Under the pieces are notes generated by a model. It ran no database searches, was not told the origin of the DNA, and was given only the letters and a program-made list of their open reading frames with translations. From NCBI GenBank assembly GCA_026389655.1, contig JAPLHL010000096.1, positions 1 to 8,245 of the forward strand: DNA of 8,245 bases. Reading direction: 5' to 3'. Below, piece by piece: positions 1 to 6,971 of this stretch (position 1 is its first letter; every line of letters begins with the position of its first letter). The DNA is from Chloroflexota bacterium. GTDB lineage: Bacteria; Chloroflexota; Dehalococcoidia; GIF9; UBA5629. The translations under genes were made by a program, and so were the position numbers.

Positions 1-1037
<1,037 letters not shown>

Positions 1038-1041
1038 ATCT

Positions 1042-1046
1042 AGGAG
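1042..1046 (+). promoter_or_regulatory. Ribosome binding site of metK (AGGAG)
   Basis: AGGAG lies 5 nt before the ATG at 1052. It selects that ATG over the in-frame TTG at 1019, which overlaps the end of ahcY and would add 11 residues not typical of the family. Confidence 0.8.
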
Positions 1047-1051
1047 CAACA

Positions 1052-1903
1052 ATGAAAGACACTTTTACGCATTCACCCAAATACTTTTTTACGTCTGAGT
1101 CAGTTACGGAAGGCCACCCCGACAAATTATGCGATCAGATTTCCGACGGCATCCTGGATGCCATGCTCAAGGATGACCCTAAATCCAGGGTCGCCTGTGA
1201 AGTGGCCGTCACCATTGGGATGGTAATCGTGCTGGGTGAGGTCACCACTAAGACATACGTTGAGATACCCGATATCGTTAGAAATATAGTCAAGGAAGTC
1301 GGATATACGAAACCGGAATACCAGTTCGATTATCAGAGCCTGGCTACGATAGTATCGATCAAGAAGCAATCGCCTGATATCAACGCGGGCGTAAGTAAGG
1401 CGCTTGAAGTAAGGGCCAAGGGCAAGAAGGTGGACGAACTTGACCTTACAGGCGCCGGCGACCAGGGCCTCATGTTCGGCTATGCCTGCAACGAGACCGC
1501 TGAACTGATGCCGCTTCCCATCTCACTGGCGCACAAGCTGACGTTCCGCCTGGCAGAAACACGTAAGAAGGGGATCGTTCCGTTTCTACGTCCTGATGGT
1601 AAATCGCAGGTAACAGTGGAATACAGCTATGGCAAACCCAAGCGTATAGAAGCTATCGTTATCGGCGCCCATCATGATCCTGAACCGGACAACGAAACTA
1701 TAAGGAACGAGATCATCAAGAAAGTCATTAAGCCGGTCATCCCGGCAGCCCTGATAGATAAGGACACTAAAATCTTTGTGAACAGCGCAGGCCGCTTTGT
1801 TGTAGGCGGCCCCGTATCGGACACCTGCAGGTCTTGCAGACAGGCTGGAACTCCAGGTAGCTTACTCTATCGGCGTTGCTCACCCGTTGTCTGTTTCCAT
1901 TGA
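1052..1903 (+). pseudogene. metK: S-adenosylmethionine synthetase, N-terminal two-thirds of a disrupted gene
   Basis: MetK makes SAM from methionine and ATP. From the ATG at 1052, residues 1-258 (to base 1825) follow the family closely: GHPDK (21-25, containing the His/Asp/Lys of the ATP site), QSPDI (106-110), the first signature [12 protein letters not shown] (134-145), and [12 protein letters not shown] (247-258). At base 1826 the match stops abruptly; the remaining codons to the stop at 1901-1903 are unrelated (CRSCRQAG onward) and are an out-of-frame reading of the gene's own 3' part. The family normally continues with GLTGRK, then the second signature (GGGAFSxKD) and KVDRSAAYAARY before AGLADR. 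About 48 residues are therefore missing, including ATP/Mg-binding lysines. The product as written cannot be an active enzyme. Because metK is normally essential, either another copy exists or the sequence is mis-assembled here. Confidence 0.9.
1823..1832. repeat. 10-bp perfect palindrome at the metK deletion junction
   Basis: ACCTGCAGGT is its own reverse complement and sits exactly where the two halves of metK are joined: the left half ends with codon ACC (1823-1825) and the right half begins with GCA (1827-1829) in another frame, leaving the single base 1826 between them. A palindrome at a deletion point may reflect hairpin-mediated slippage or an assembly join; it could also be coincidental. 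Confidence 0.6.
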
Positions 1904-2120
1904 AACCTTCGGCACGAGTAAAATTTCCGATGCGGCCATTCTGAAGTTGATCCACAAGCATTTTGACATGAGGCCGGAAGCTATTATAAGATACTTCGAC
2001 CTGCGTAGGCCGATTTTCCGTGCTACTGCATCATACGGCCATTTTGGACGTACCGATATTAAATTCCCGTGGGAAAAAATTGATAAAGCCAAAATATTGA
2101 GGGCAGAAGCTGGGATTTAG
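1827..2120 (+). pseudogene. metK: S-adenosylmethionine synthetase, C-terminal part of the disrupted gene
   Basis: In a frame different from the 5' part, translation from 1827 reads [20 protein letters not shown] and then the family-typical [29 protein letters not shown] and PWEKIDKA to a TAG at 2118-2120 (97 residues). It is the normal MetK C-terminal domain with no internal stop or further shift. Adding 258 residues from the 5' part and about 48 missing ones gives about 403, a normal MetK length (roughly 380-405). A short ORF could begin at the TTG at 1887 but would not be a functional protein. The stop is 2 nt before the next gene, so the operon layout is undisturbed. Good conservation means the lesion is recent or artificial. 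Confidence 0.9.
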
Positions 2121-2122
2121 GG

Positions 2123-3547
2123 ATGTCTGGCAAAATTAAATTTGGTACTGACGGCTGGCGAGCAATCATAGCCGGCGATTTCACTTTTGATAATGTACGT
2201 GCATGCGCGCAGGGGGTGGCGGATTATCTAAAGACCGCAGGGCAGGGGAAGGGAGGCATAGTCATTGGCTATGACACGCGTTTTGCCTCCGAAGATTTCG
2301 CTGCTGCCTCTGCTGAGGTACTGGCTGCGAACGGGATAAAGGTTTTTCTCTCTTCGAAAGCTGTGCCCACGCCGGTTACCAGCTACACAGTCACTGCTCT
2401 CAAAGCAGACGGCGCTATAATGATCACAGCCAGCCATAATCCCGGTAATTACAATGGTTTCAAATATAAGGTCAACAGCGGTTCCAGCGCTCCATCCGAA
2501 GTAATAGCTGTAATCGAGAAAAATGCGAACGATGTTGTTGCCAGGGGCGGAGCAACTGGCATTGAAGTAAAAGAGGCTGTCAGGAAGAAACTCCTGACTT
2601 TTCATGATCCTTTCCACGCTTACGCAAAGCACCTTGGCAAGCTTGTGGATATTGAAGCTATTAAAAAACACCCGCTAAAGATCGTGGTAGACCCCATGTT
2701 CGGCGCCGGCATAGGCTATTTTAAGAACTTGCTCGATGGCGGCCAGATAGAGATCCACGAGATTAACAGGGTTAGAAACCCGCTCTTCCCCGGGACGCGG
2801 CCCGAGCCCATCGGCATCAACCTCAGTAAGTTAGCCCGGAATGTTATACGGGACGACGCTGCGATAGGTTTCGCTACGGACGGCGATGCCGACCGGATAG
2901 GTGTGATCGATGAAAACGGCAGGTATATGAATACCCAGGAAGTATTTTCGCTTCTGGCCATGTATTTCCTTGATGTGCGCAAAGAACGCGGCGCACTGGT
3001 CAAGACGCTTACATCCACGGATATGTTGTACAAAATCGGCGAGCTTTACAATGTGCCTGTTTTCGAGACACCTGTTGGCTTTAAATATGTAGCTCCGGTT
3101 ATGATGAAGGAAAATGCCCTCCTTGGCGGCGAAGAGAGCGGCGGATACGGGTTCCGGGGACATATACCTGAAAGAGACGGCATGCTGGCCGGCCTCTACT
3201 TACTGGATTATGTGATGAAGACAGGTAAATCACCGTCACAGTTGCTGGCTGATTTGTTTAAAAAGGTTGGACCCCATTTCTATGACAGACTGGATGTTCA
3301 TATTACTGACACGGTGAAGCAGCAAATGATCGCTAAACTAATGCAGGCCAAAATAGATAAAATCGGTCAGCTTAAAGTGGTCAAACTGGATACCAGGGAC
3401 GGCTTCCGCTATAAATTATCGGATGGCAGTTGGCTTCTCATACGTTTTTCAGGCACCGAGCCGCTGGTCCGTATCTACGCCGAAAGTTCCAGTGATGAGG
3501 AGGTCCAGAAATTTATTCAGTACGGGCAGGAATTGGTGGCAGGTTGA
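2123..3547 (+). CDS. Phosphoglucomutase/phosphomannomutase family protein (alpha-D-phosphohexomutase)
   Basis: Moves phosphate between C1 and C6 of a hexose phosphate (glucose and/or mannose) through a phosphoserine enzyme, feeding sugar-nucleotide synthesis. At 474 residues it is full length for the family. All four domain signatures are visible: the N-terminal FGTDGWR (7-13), the phosphoserine loop TASHNP (102-107, catalytic Ser104), the Mg2+ loop DGDADR (253-258), the sugar-specificity loop GEESGG (336-341), and the phosphate-binding RFSGTEP (441-447). The start ATG follows the metK stop by 2 nt with only a weak Shine-Dalgarno sequence, suggesting translational coupling. The next gene encodes an isomerase acting on the same sugar phosphates. 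Sequence alone does not decide glucose versus mannose preference, so I give no symbol. Confidence 0.95.
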   Translation: MSGKIKFGTDGWRAIIAGDFTFDNVRACAQGVADYLKTAGQGKGGIVIGYDTRFASEDFAAASAEVLAANGIKVFLSSKAVPTPVTSYTVTALKADGAIMITASHNPGNYNGFKYKVNSGSSAPSEVIAVIEKNANDVVARGGATGIEVKEAVRKKLLTFHDPFHAYAKHLGKLVDIEAIKKHPLKIVVDPMFGAGIGYFKNLLDGGQIEIHEINRVRNPLFPGTRPEPIGINLSKLARNVIRDDAAIGFATDGDADRIGVIDENGRYMNTQEVFSLLAMYFLDVRKERGALVKTLTSTDMLYKIGELYNVPVFETPVGFKYVAPVMMKENALLGGEESGGYGFRGHIPERDGMLAGLYLLDYVMKTGKSPSQLLADLFKKVGPHFYDRLDVHITDTVKQQMIAKLMQAKIDKIGQLKVVKLDTRDGFRYKLSDGSWLLIRFSGTEPLVRIYAESSSDEEVQKFIQYGQELVAG

Positions 3548-3550
3548 TCT

Positions 3551-4615
3551 ATGATAAACCTGGATGACCGGGAACTCTATATTTCCACCGACAAATCGGG
3601 CATGCGGGTACAAATTCACGGGCTGCCCGGTCAATGTAAAAGCGCCTGGGAAAAGGCTTTAACTTTTAATCTCCCTTCCGACTATTCTGATGTAGACAAG
3701 GTGGTCATCCTGGGTATGGGCGGCTCGGCCATCGGGGGTGATTTACTGAGGGCCTTAACCAGTACTCTCAGTCGGCCATTGGTAATTGTAAACCGTGAAT
3801 ATGACCTGCCCGCATGGGTGGACAGCAAAACGCTGGTGATTGCTGCCAGCTATTCTGGAAATACCGAGGAGACGCTCTCTTCTTTCGCGCAGGCGCTGGA
3901 AAAGCCATGCAAGAAGCTCGTCATATCCACCGGAGGTAAAATTACTTCCATTGCCGCCGCTAAAGGTATACCCGTTTTCATGATAGACCACGCCTCTCAA
4001 CCCCGCGCAGCAATCGGGTATAGTCTACTCCCCCTGCTCACTATAATGCAGCGCCTGGGCTTTATAGAGGGCAAATCGGGGGATGTAGAAAGCATGGTCA
4101 TCCTGTTGGAAACGCTAGGCAAACGGTGGCAGGAAGATGTCCCTGTGAGTACAAACAAGGCAAAGGCGCTTGCCCTGAAGCTTAACGGCAAGGTGGCCAT
4201 AATTTACGGTGCAGGCATATTGACGGACGTTGCCCGTCGCTGGAAAACCCAGATCAACGAGAACAGCAAAGCCTGGGCCTTCTTTGAAACTTTCCCTGAA
4301 CTCAACCATAATGCAATCGTCGGATATCATTTTCCGGCAGGCGCGGCGCAAAATATGTTCGTTACCATGTTGCGCTGTCCTGAATTGCATCCTCGTACAC
4401 AAATACGCTACACGGTCACAGGTGAAGTGCTCAAAGAAAACAGCATACCATTTGAATACGTTGACAGTGAAGGGAGCAATCCACTGTCATATTTAATGAG
4501 CCTGGTCCTGCTTGGGGACTGGGTCAGCTATTACCTGGCGATGCTATACGGCGTTGACCCGACGCCCGTGCCTGTGATCAACTTCCTTAAGAATCGTCTC
4601 GCCGAGACAAAATAA
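3551..4615 (+). CDS. Bifunctional phosphoglucose/phosphomannose isomerase
   Basis: Interconverts fructose-6-P with glucose-6-P and mannose-6-P. The 354-residue protein has two SIS (sugar isomerase) halves: an N-terminal one with GMGGSAIGGD (55-64) and SYSGNTEET (100-108), and a C-terminal half with NENSK (236-240), ELNHN (250-254) and the end motif PVINFLKNRL. In the characterised archaeal relative from Pyrobaculum aerophilum the catalytic residues, as I recall them, are a Glu and a His 16 residues apart and a Lys near the C-terminus; E237, H253 and K347 fit that spacing. It is unrelated in length to the ordinary roughly 550-residue Pgi. It starts 3 nt after the mutase stop with a short AGG 7 nt upstream, and is the last gene of the + strand operon. 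I see no clear terminator after it. Confidence 0.93.
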   Translation: MINLDDRELYISTDKSGMRVQIHGLPGQCKSAWEKALTFNLPSDYSDVDKVVILGMGGSAIGGDLLRALTSTLSRPLVIVNREYDLPAWVDSKTLVIAASYSGNTEETLSSFAQALEKPCKKLVISTGGKITSIAAAKGIPVFMIDHASQPRAAIGYSLLPLLTIMQRLGFIEGKSGDVESMVILLETLGKRWQEDVPVSTNKAKALALKLNGKVAIIYGAGILTDVARRWKTQINENSKAWAFFETFPELNHNAIVGYHFPAGAAQNMFVTMLRCPELHPRTQIRYTVTGEVLKENSIPFEYVDSEGSNPLSYLMSLVLLGDWVSYYLAMLYGVDPTPVPVINFLKNRLAETK

Positions 4616-4749
4616 GAATCCCAAATCTCAAACTAAACTGATAAATGCAGATCGTGCAGTCGAGAGACTATAAATTCAGTACCATATAGGGTTGCAGAAA
4701 TCGCGAATGCTGGATCAGACGGGGTACTCAAATCACATATGAGCATATT
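4616..4749. other. Non-coding stretch between the sugar-phosphate operon and the cassette
   Basis: AT-rich intergenic sequence with no convincing ORF, RNA gene, or hairpin followed by a T run. The + strand operon ends at its left edge and the accessory region begins at its right. Taking out the cassette at 4756-6233 and one copy of the direct repeat would leave an intergenic gap of about 170-180 bp between the isomerase and the deaminase-like gene. Confidence 0.5.
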
Positions 4750-4755
4750 AAATTA
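4750..4755. repeat. Target-site direct repeat, left copy (AAATTA)
   Basis: AAATTA directly abuts the outer end of the left terminal inverted repeat and is repeated exactly at 6234-6239 outside the right one. The surroundings are AT-rich, so a 6-bp match has some chance probability, but its exact abutment to both repeat ends supports a target-site duplication. Confidence 0.65.
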
Positions 4756-4780
4756 AGGTAAGTATCCCTTGACACCACGT
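4756..4780 (+). repeat. Left terminal inverted repeat of the cassette
   Basis: Begins AGGTAAGTATCCC and ends CCACGT. The outer 13 bp and inner 6 bp are identical to the reverse complement of 6209-6233, with four mismatches in the 6-bp middle. Its inner end overlaps a local 10-bp palindrome ACCACGTGGT (4774-4783) that the right end lacks. Confidence 0.75.
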
Positions 4781-4785
4781 GGTTA

Positions 4786-4887
4786 TTAATCAGATTCGTT
4801 AGGCTCAATCGGTTGAGCCGCCTTCTTGACTAAGGCGCGGAATTGCTCTCGTGTAATTTCACGTTTAATGATTTCTCGTTTTGGCAT
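4786..4887 (-). CDS. 33-residue basic small protein, last gene of the cassette operon
   Basis: I do not recognise a function. The ATG at 4885-4887 lies 4 nt after the stop of the HEPN-like gene, with AGGA 7 nt upstream inside that gene's last codons, so translation is probably coupled. The protein starts MPKREIIKREITREQFRALV, continues with a Lys/Ala patch and ends in a Pro/Glu-rich tail (QPIEPNESD). It is a probable amphipathic helix rich in Arg/Lys/Glu, with no signal peptide or membrane segment. The stop lies 5 nt from the left terminal inverted repeat, so the gene fits neatly within the cassette. The clean start, ribosome site, spacing and ordered composition argue that it is real. It might modulate the HEPN-like partner, but that is a guess from position only. 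Confidence 0.6.
   Translation of the reverse strand: MPKREIIKREITREQFRALVKKAAQPIEPNESD
4802..4819 (-). repeat. 7-bp perfect hairpin near the end of the cassette operon
   Basis: GGCTCAA and TTGAGCC form a perfect 7-bp stem around a 4-nt loop, inside the coding region of the 33-residue protein. It is not followed by a T run on either strand, so it is not a standard intrinsic terminator; it may shape the 3' end of the transcript or be incidental. Confidence 0.45.
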
Positions 4888-4891
4888 TTCT

Positions 4892-5566
4892 CTATCCTGT
4901 AGTGTATGTCACTGGATTGGTTCTTCTTTTTACATAAATTGTCCTGTCAGAGGATGTATAGTAGTAACTTCGATCATAGGCATCACATTCCACGCCCAAT
5001 AATTTGAACTCCCCTTCAATTCTATGAACAAAGGAGACTATATGGTTTAGATCATGAGACGACCATTCTCCGCGTTTCTTTGATGTCCCATCAAGTTGCG
5101 TCTTATATGGTTTCCAATCTCTCGGAATAGGATAACGTCCCTGTACGGCAAAAAGCTCTAACCGCCCAAGAAGATTGGAGTCGGCTTCAGTGCACTTGAG
5201 ATCAGCTTTGTTTGCTAATTCGCAAAGATCATGTGTGAAGAGCCAACTCTTTGGAGACAATACCTTTTCACCTTCTTTTGCCAATATCAAACCTTTAAGC
5301 AGGTTCTCAAACGCATATCCGGTAAGCATCATATACACGCCAATATTCTGATAAAGTCCTTTGAGTGGGCCACTACCAGGCTTTTCAAGAACAATATTGG
5401 CACAATATAGTAATTCTTGTGCCCTGCCTAACCATGAATATGGAAATAGTGCCACCGTTTTGTAACGTTCTTGCCACTCAATAGCTTCTAACATCGGCAT
5501 TCCTGGTTTTTCTGTGGCATCGTGTTCTTTTGCAGTATCACGCTTTGTCACTTTCCTTTCTCGCAT
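4892..5566 (-). CDS. HEPN-like domain protein, function unknown
   Basis: A 224-residue soluble, probably mostly helical protein. Features recalling HEPN-type proteins are the helix YAFENLLKGLIL (84-95), THDLCELANKADL (111-123), LLGRLELFAVQGRYPIP (132-148) and a second HDL at 171-173. HEPN domains occur in RNases, toxins and defence proteins, but I do not see an unambiguous R-x4-6-H ribonuclease motif, so catalysis is open. The first 24 residues are highly charged and may be untranslated: the ATG for Met25 (5492-5494) has AGGA at a good 6-nt spacing, whereas the ATG at 5564-5566 has only a weak GAG. The gene starts 10 nt after the membrane protein and ends 4 nt before the small gene, indicating one operon inside the TIR-bounded cassette. 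Family call is moderate. Confidence 0.65.
   Translation of the reverse strand: MRERKVTKRDTAKEHDATEKPGMPMLEAIEWQERYKTVALFPYSWLGRAQELLYCANIVLEKPGSGPLKGLYQNIGVYMMLTGYAFENLLKGLILAKEGEKVLSPKSWLFTHDLCELANKADLKCTEADSNLLGRLELFAVQGRYPIPRDWKPYKTQLDGTSKKRGEWSSHDLNHIVSFVHRIEGEFKLLGVECDAYDRSYYYTSSDRTIYVKRRTNPVTYTTG
4895..4898 (-). promoter_or_regulatory. Ribosome binding site of the 33-residue protein (AGGA)
   Basis: AGGA on the - strand overlaps the last sense codons of the HEPN-like gene and stands 7 nt before the small gene's ATG. It is one of the better-placed ribosome sites on the - strand here and supports the small gene being translated. Confidence 0.55.
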
Positions 5567-5576
5567 ACAATATCAC

Positions 5577-6167
5577 TCATTTACTTATCGTGGACTTTTT
5601 AAGGTTGTCGATGAATTGCTGGTCGCCTATAAGCCCTATACGATGGAATCTGCAATTTGTGAGTACACAGTCATTCATATAGATAGTACCAGTCGCTCTG
5701 GAATTAGGGGTTACAACCAAAATTGAAGACCAATCTTCATCCACATTAAGCATATTTAAGGTGCAATTATTGAAATGCACTAATGCTGGCCCATATATGT
5801 CACAATTTACAAAAACCTTTGTATTTATAGAATCCCCTTCTTTTGTTAGATCACTTATCCTAATATTCTGTCCTGTATAAGTTGAGGCTGATATATCAGC
5901 AGTAGTAATAGGGGGATACTTGTTCTCGTATAACGAATATGATGTAATTATTACACTCAGTAGAATAAAAGCCATCAGGATAATCAAACGGTTTTCTCTT
6001 AGCTTGCCCATTAAATCTATATCTTTCATTGTCCACTCCAGTTTTGGGAACAACGAGATAATGAAAGACAAAACCCCGACATAAGTGAGTATTGACTGGA
6101 GACTATTGTTAGACGTATAGAATATGCCAGCAAGGAAAGCTTGAATAAATTTCCAATCCAACCCCAT
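5577..6167 (-). CDS. Two-helix membrane protein with Cys/Asn-rich beta-helix-like C-terminal domain
   Basis: A 196-residue protein with two hydrophobic segments (about 24-40 and 60-80) separated by a short charged loop containing MKDIDLMGKLRENR, then a roughly 115-residue soluble domain. That domain has short recurring N/D-C units: NCDIYGP (121-127), NNCTLNM (133-139), NDCVLTNCRFHRIGL (165-179). These look like coils of a pentapeptide-type or right-handed beta-helix; I recall similar FxxCxIxGP proteins, generally annotated hypothetical. With both ends of the helical hairpin on one side, the tail is probably cytoplasmic by the positive-inside rule (the loop has mixed charge, so this is weak). 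It is the first gene of the cassette operon, 10 nt before the HEPN-like gene, which suggests a joint role at the membrane. Function unknown. Confidence 0.75.
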   Translation of the reverse strand: MGLDWKFIQAFLAGIFYTSNNSLQSILTYVGVLSFIISLFPKLEWTMKDIDLMGKLRENRLIILMAFILLSVIITSYSLYENKYPPITTADISASTYTGQNIRISDLTKEGDSINTKVFVNCDIYGPALVHFNNCTLNMLNVDEDWSSILVVTPNSRATGTIYMNDCVLTNCRFHRIGLIGDQQFIDNLKKSTISK

Positions 6168-6173
6168 GCTATA

Positions 6174-6182
6174 ATTCTACCA
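6174..6182 (-). promoter_or_regulatory. Possible extended -10 promoter for the cassette operon
   Basis: The - strand reads TGGTAGAAT, one mismatch from the extended -10 consensus TGnTATAAT, ending 6 nt before the ATG of the membrane protein. No good -35 lies 16-18 nt upstream and no Shine-Dalgarno precedes the ATG, so a start of transcription at or near the A of ATG (a leaderless mRNA) would be expected. Sequence pattern only. Confidence 0.3.
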
Positions 6183-6208
6183 TCGTATGCAATACCCTTT
6201 GGAGTGAT

Positions 6209-6233
6209 ACGTGGCGAGAGGGGATACTTACCT
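6209..6233 (-). repeat. Right terminal inverted repeat of the cassette
   Basis: On the + strand it ends GGGATACTTACCT, the exact reverse complement of the outer 13 bp of the left repeat, and begins ACGTGG, matching its inner end. Four central mismatches show the ends have diverged somewhat, as is usual for left and right IS ends. Confidence 0.75.
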
Positions 6234-6239
6234 AAATTA
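6234..6239. repeat. Target-site direct repeat, right copy (AAATTA)
   Basis: Identical to 4750-4755 and directly adjacent to the outer end of the right terminal inverted repeat, in the orientation expected of a duplicated insertion target. Confidence 0.65.
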
Positions 6240-6272
6240 AAATGACTTCTCTTGCGTCAAACTGTTAAATAT

Positions 6273-6938
6273 TTACGTGTGAATTTTAAAGGCAATAGAA
6301 GTTCTAAACTTCTTAAGTTTTTTCAAGTTTTTATCAGCCCAGACTTTAGGGAATTCTGGTCCCACCGGCAGCTTGTATCGCGTATCGAGAGAACATGAAT
6401 CAGGATTGCAATATTGCAGTACTAATTGTGCAACTTCCATTTTGGGACAGATTACAATAGGGTCAGTACCTACATTGACTAATTCAAGAGTAAGGCAACC
6501 TTTAAATCCCGAATGCACAAAGGTCGCAGTTGCGGGTACTAACGCTAGTCTACCGTATGTAGACCGCGATCCCACCTGCGCACAAATATCATCTGGTAGA
6601 GATATGTATTCAAATGATCCTGCAAGAATCATTTGGCCTGGTCGCAATACTATATCCTCGTTGAATTCCAACTCGACCTTCTCAAGAATATCTTCTACGG
6701 CATCGCAATCTACATTAAGGGGATCAATCACTGCATATCTTGTTGTGCGCATAATAATAAATTTGGTACCTATACTCAAAGTAATGGTATTCTTTTGAAG
6801 ACGTGAATGTATATCAATTAAAGGCGTGATAACTAATCTTTTCCTAATATCTGCAGCGAATATTCGACTTCGCAGCTCTTCTTGAGACGGACTGCCACCC
6901 ATATATTTTCGCTCGGATATCTCGTTTTCTTCCTTCAT
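6273..6938 (-). CDS. dCTP deaminase / dUTPase-superfamily protein (Dcd-like)
   Basis: The 221-residue protein has the trimeric dUTPase-fold core of dCTP deaminases: LRPGQMILAGSFEYISLP (98-115), the phosphate-binding loop GSRSTYGR (123-130), then HSGFKG (142-147) and TLELVNVG (150-157), where E152 aligns with the catalytic Glu of Dcd, and MEVAQLVLQY (167-176). Classical Dcd converts dCTP to dUTP. Two differences stand out: an N-terminal extension of about 35 residues, and His142 where the housekeeping enzymes usually have Asp (ID-A/P-GF). It may therefore be a diverged, specialised member; Dcd-family proteins that deplete dCTP in phage-infected cells are known. It starts 33 nt after the metallopeptidase-like gene on the same strand, without a good ribosome site. 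Superfamily is secure, substrate is not. Confidence 0.88.
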   Translation of the reverse strand: MKEENEISERKYMGGSPSQEELRSRIFAADIRKRLVITPLIDIHSRLQKNTITLSIGTKFIIMRTTRYAVIDPLNVDCDAVEDILEKVELEFNEDIVLRPGQMILAGSFEYISLPDDICAQVGSRSTYGRLALVPATATFVHSGFKGCLTLELVNVGTDPIVICPKMEVAQLVLQYCNPDSCSLDTRYKLPVGPEFPKVWADKNLKKLKKFRTSIAFKIHT

Positions 6939-6971
6939 TCTAATTCAAGGTTAGCTCCCAAATACTCATAT

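Larger units (their letters stand above)
4756..6233 (-). mobile_element. Transposase-less mobile cassette with TIRs and three cargo genes (MIC-like)
   Basis: A 1,478-bp unit delimited by 25-bp inverted repeats (4756-4780 and 6209-6233; 21 of 25 positions match, outer 13 perfect) and flanked by a 6-bp direct repeat. Similarity stops cleanly at both ends of the repeats, as in true TIRs. Inside are three co-directional, closely spaced genes (membrane protein, HEPN-like protein, 33-residue protein) filling nearly all the space; none resembles a transposase and no remnant is visible. This fits the mobile insertion cassettes known from Bacillus, where cargo lies between IS ends and is moved by a transposase supplied in trans. 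I cannot assign an IS family from the ends alone. The insertion lies 33 nt beyond the stop of the deaminase-like gene. Seen: repeats and content. Inferred: mobility. Confidence 0.7.

Noticed and set aside
2228..2671. 147-codon open frame on the - strand
   Set aside because: It lies wholly antisense to the phosphohexomutase and has no ribosome site or family motif.
4616..4749. tRNA or attachment site as integration point
   Set aside because: No cloverleaf or tRNA 3' end is visible, and the inverted ends with a 6-bp duplication point to transposition and not site-specific integration.
4774..4783. Palindrome ACCACGTGGT as an operator
   Set aside because: It overlaps the inner end of the left terminal inverted repeat and is not present at the right end; a 10-bp palindrome alone does not support an operator call.
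4802..4819. Hairpin as an intrinsic terminator
   Set aside because: The stem is perfect but there is no T run after it on either strand, and it lies inside a plausible small gene.
5514..5726. 70-codon open frame on the + strand
   Set aside because: It runs across the junction of the membrane-protein and HEPN-like genes in antisense; low plausibility and no supporting signal.
6373..6798. 141-codon open frame on the + strand
   Set aside because: It mirrors the Dcd-like gene, whose translation carries clear family motifs; the + strand product resembles nothing.
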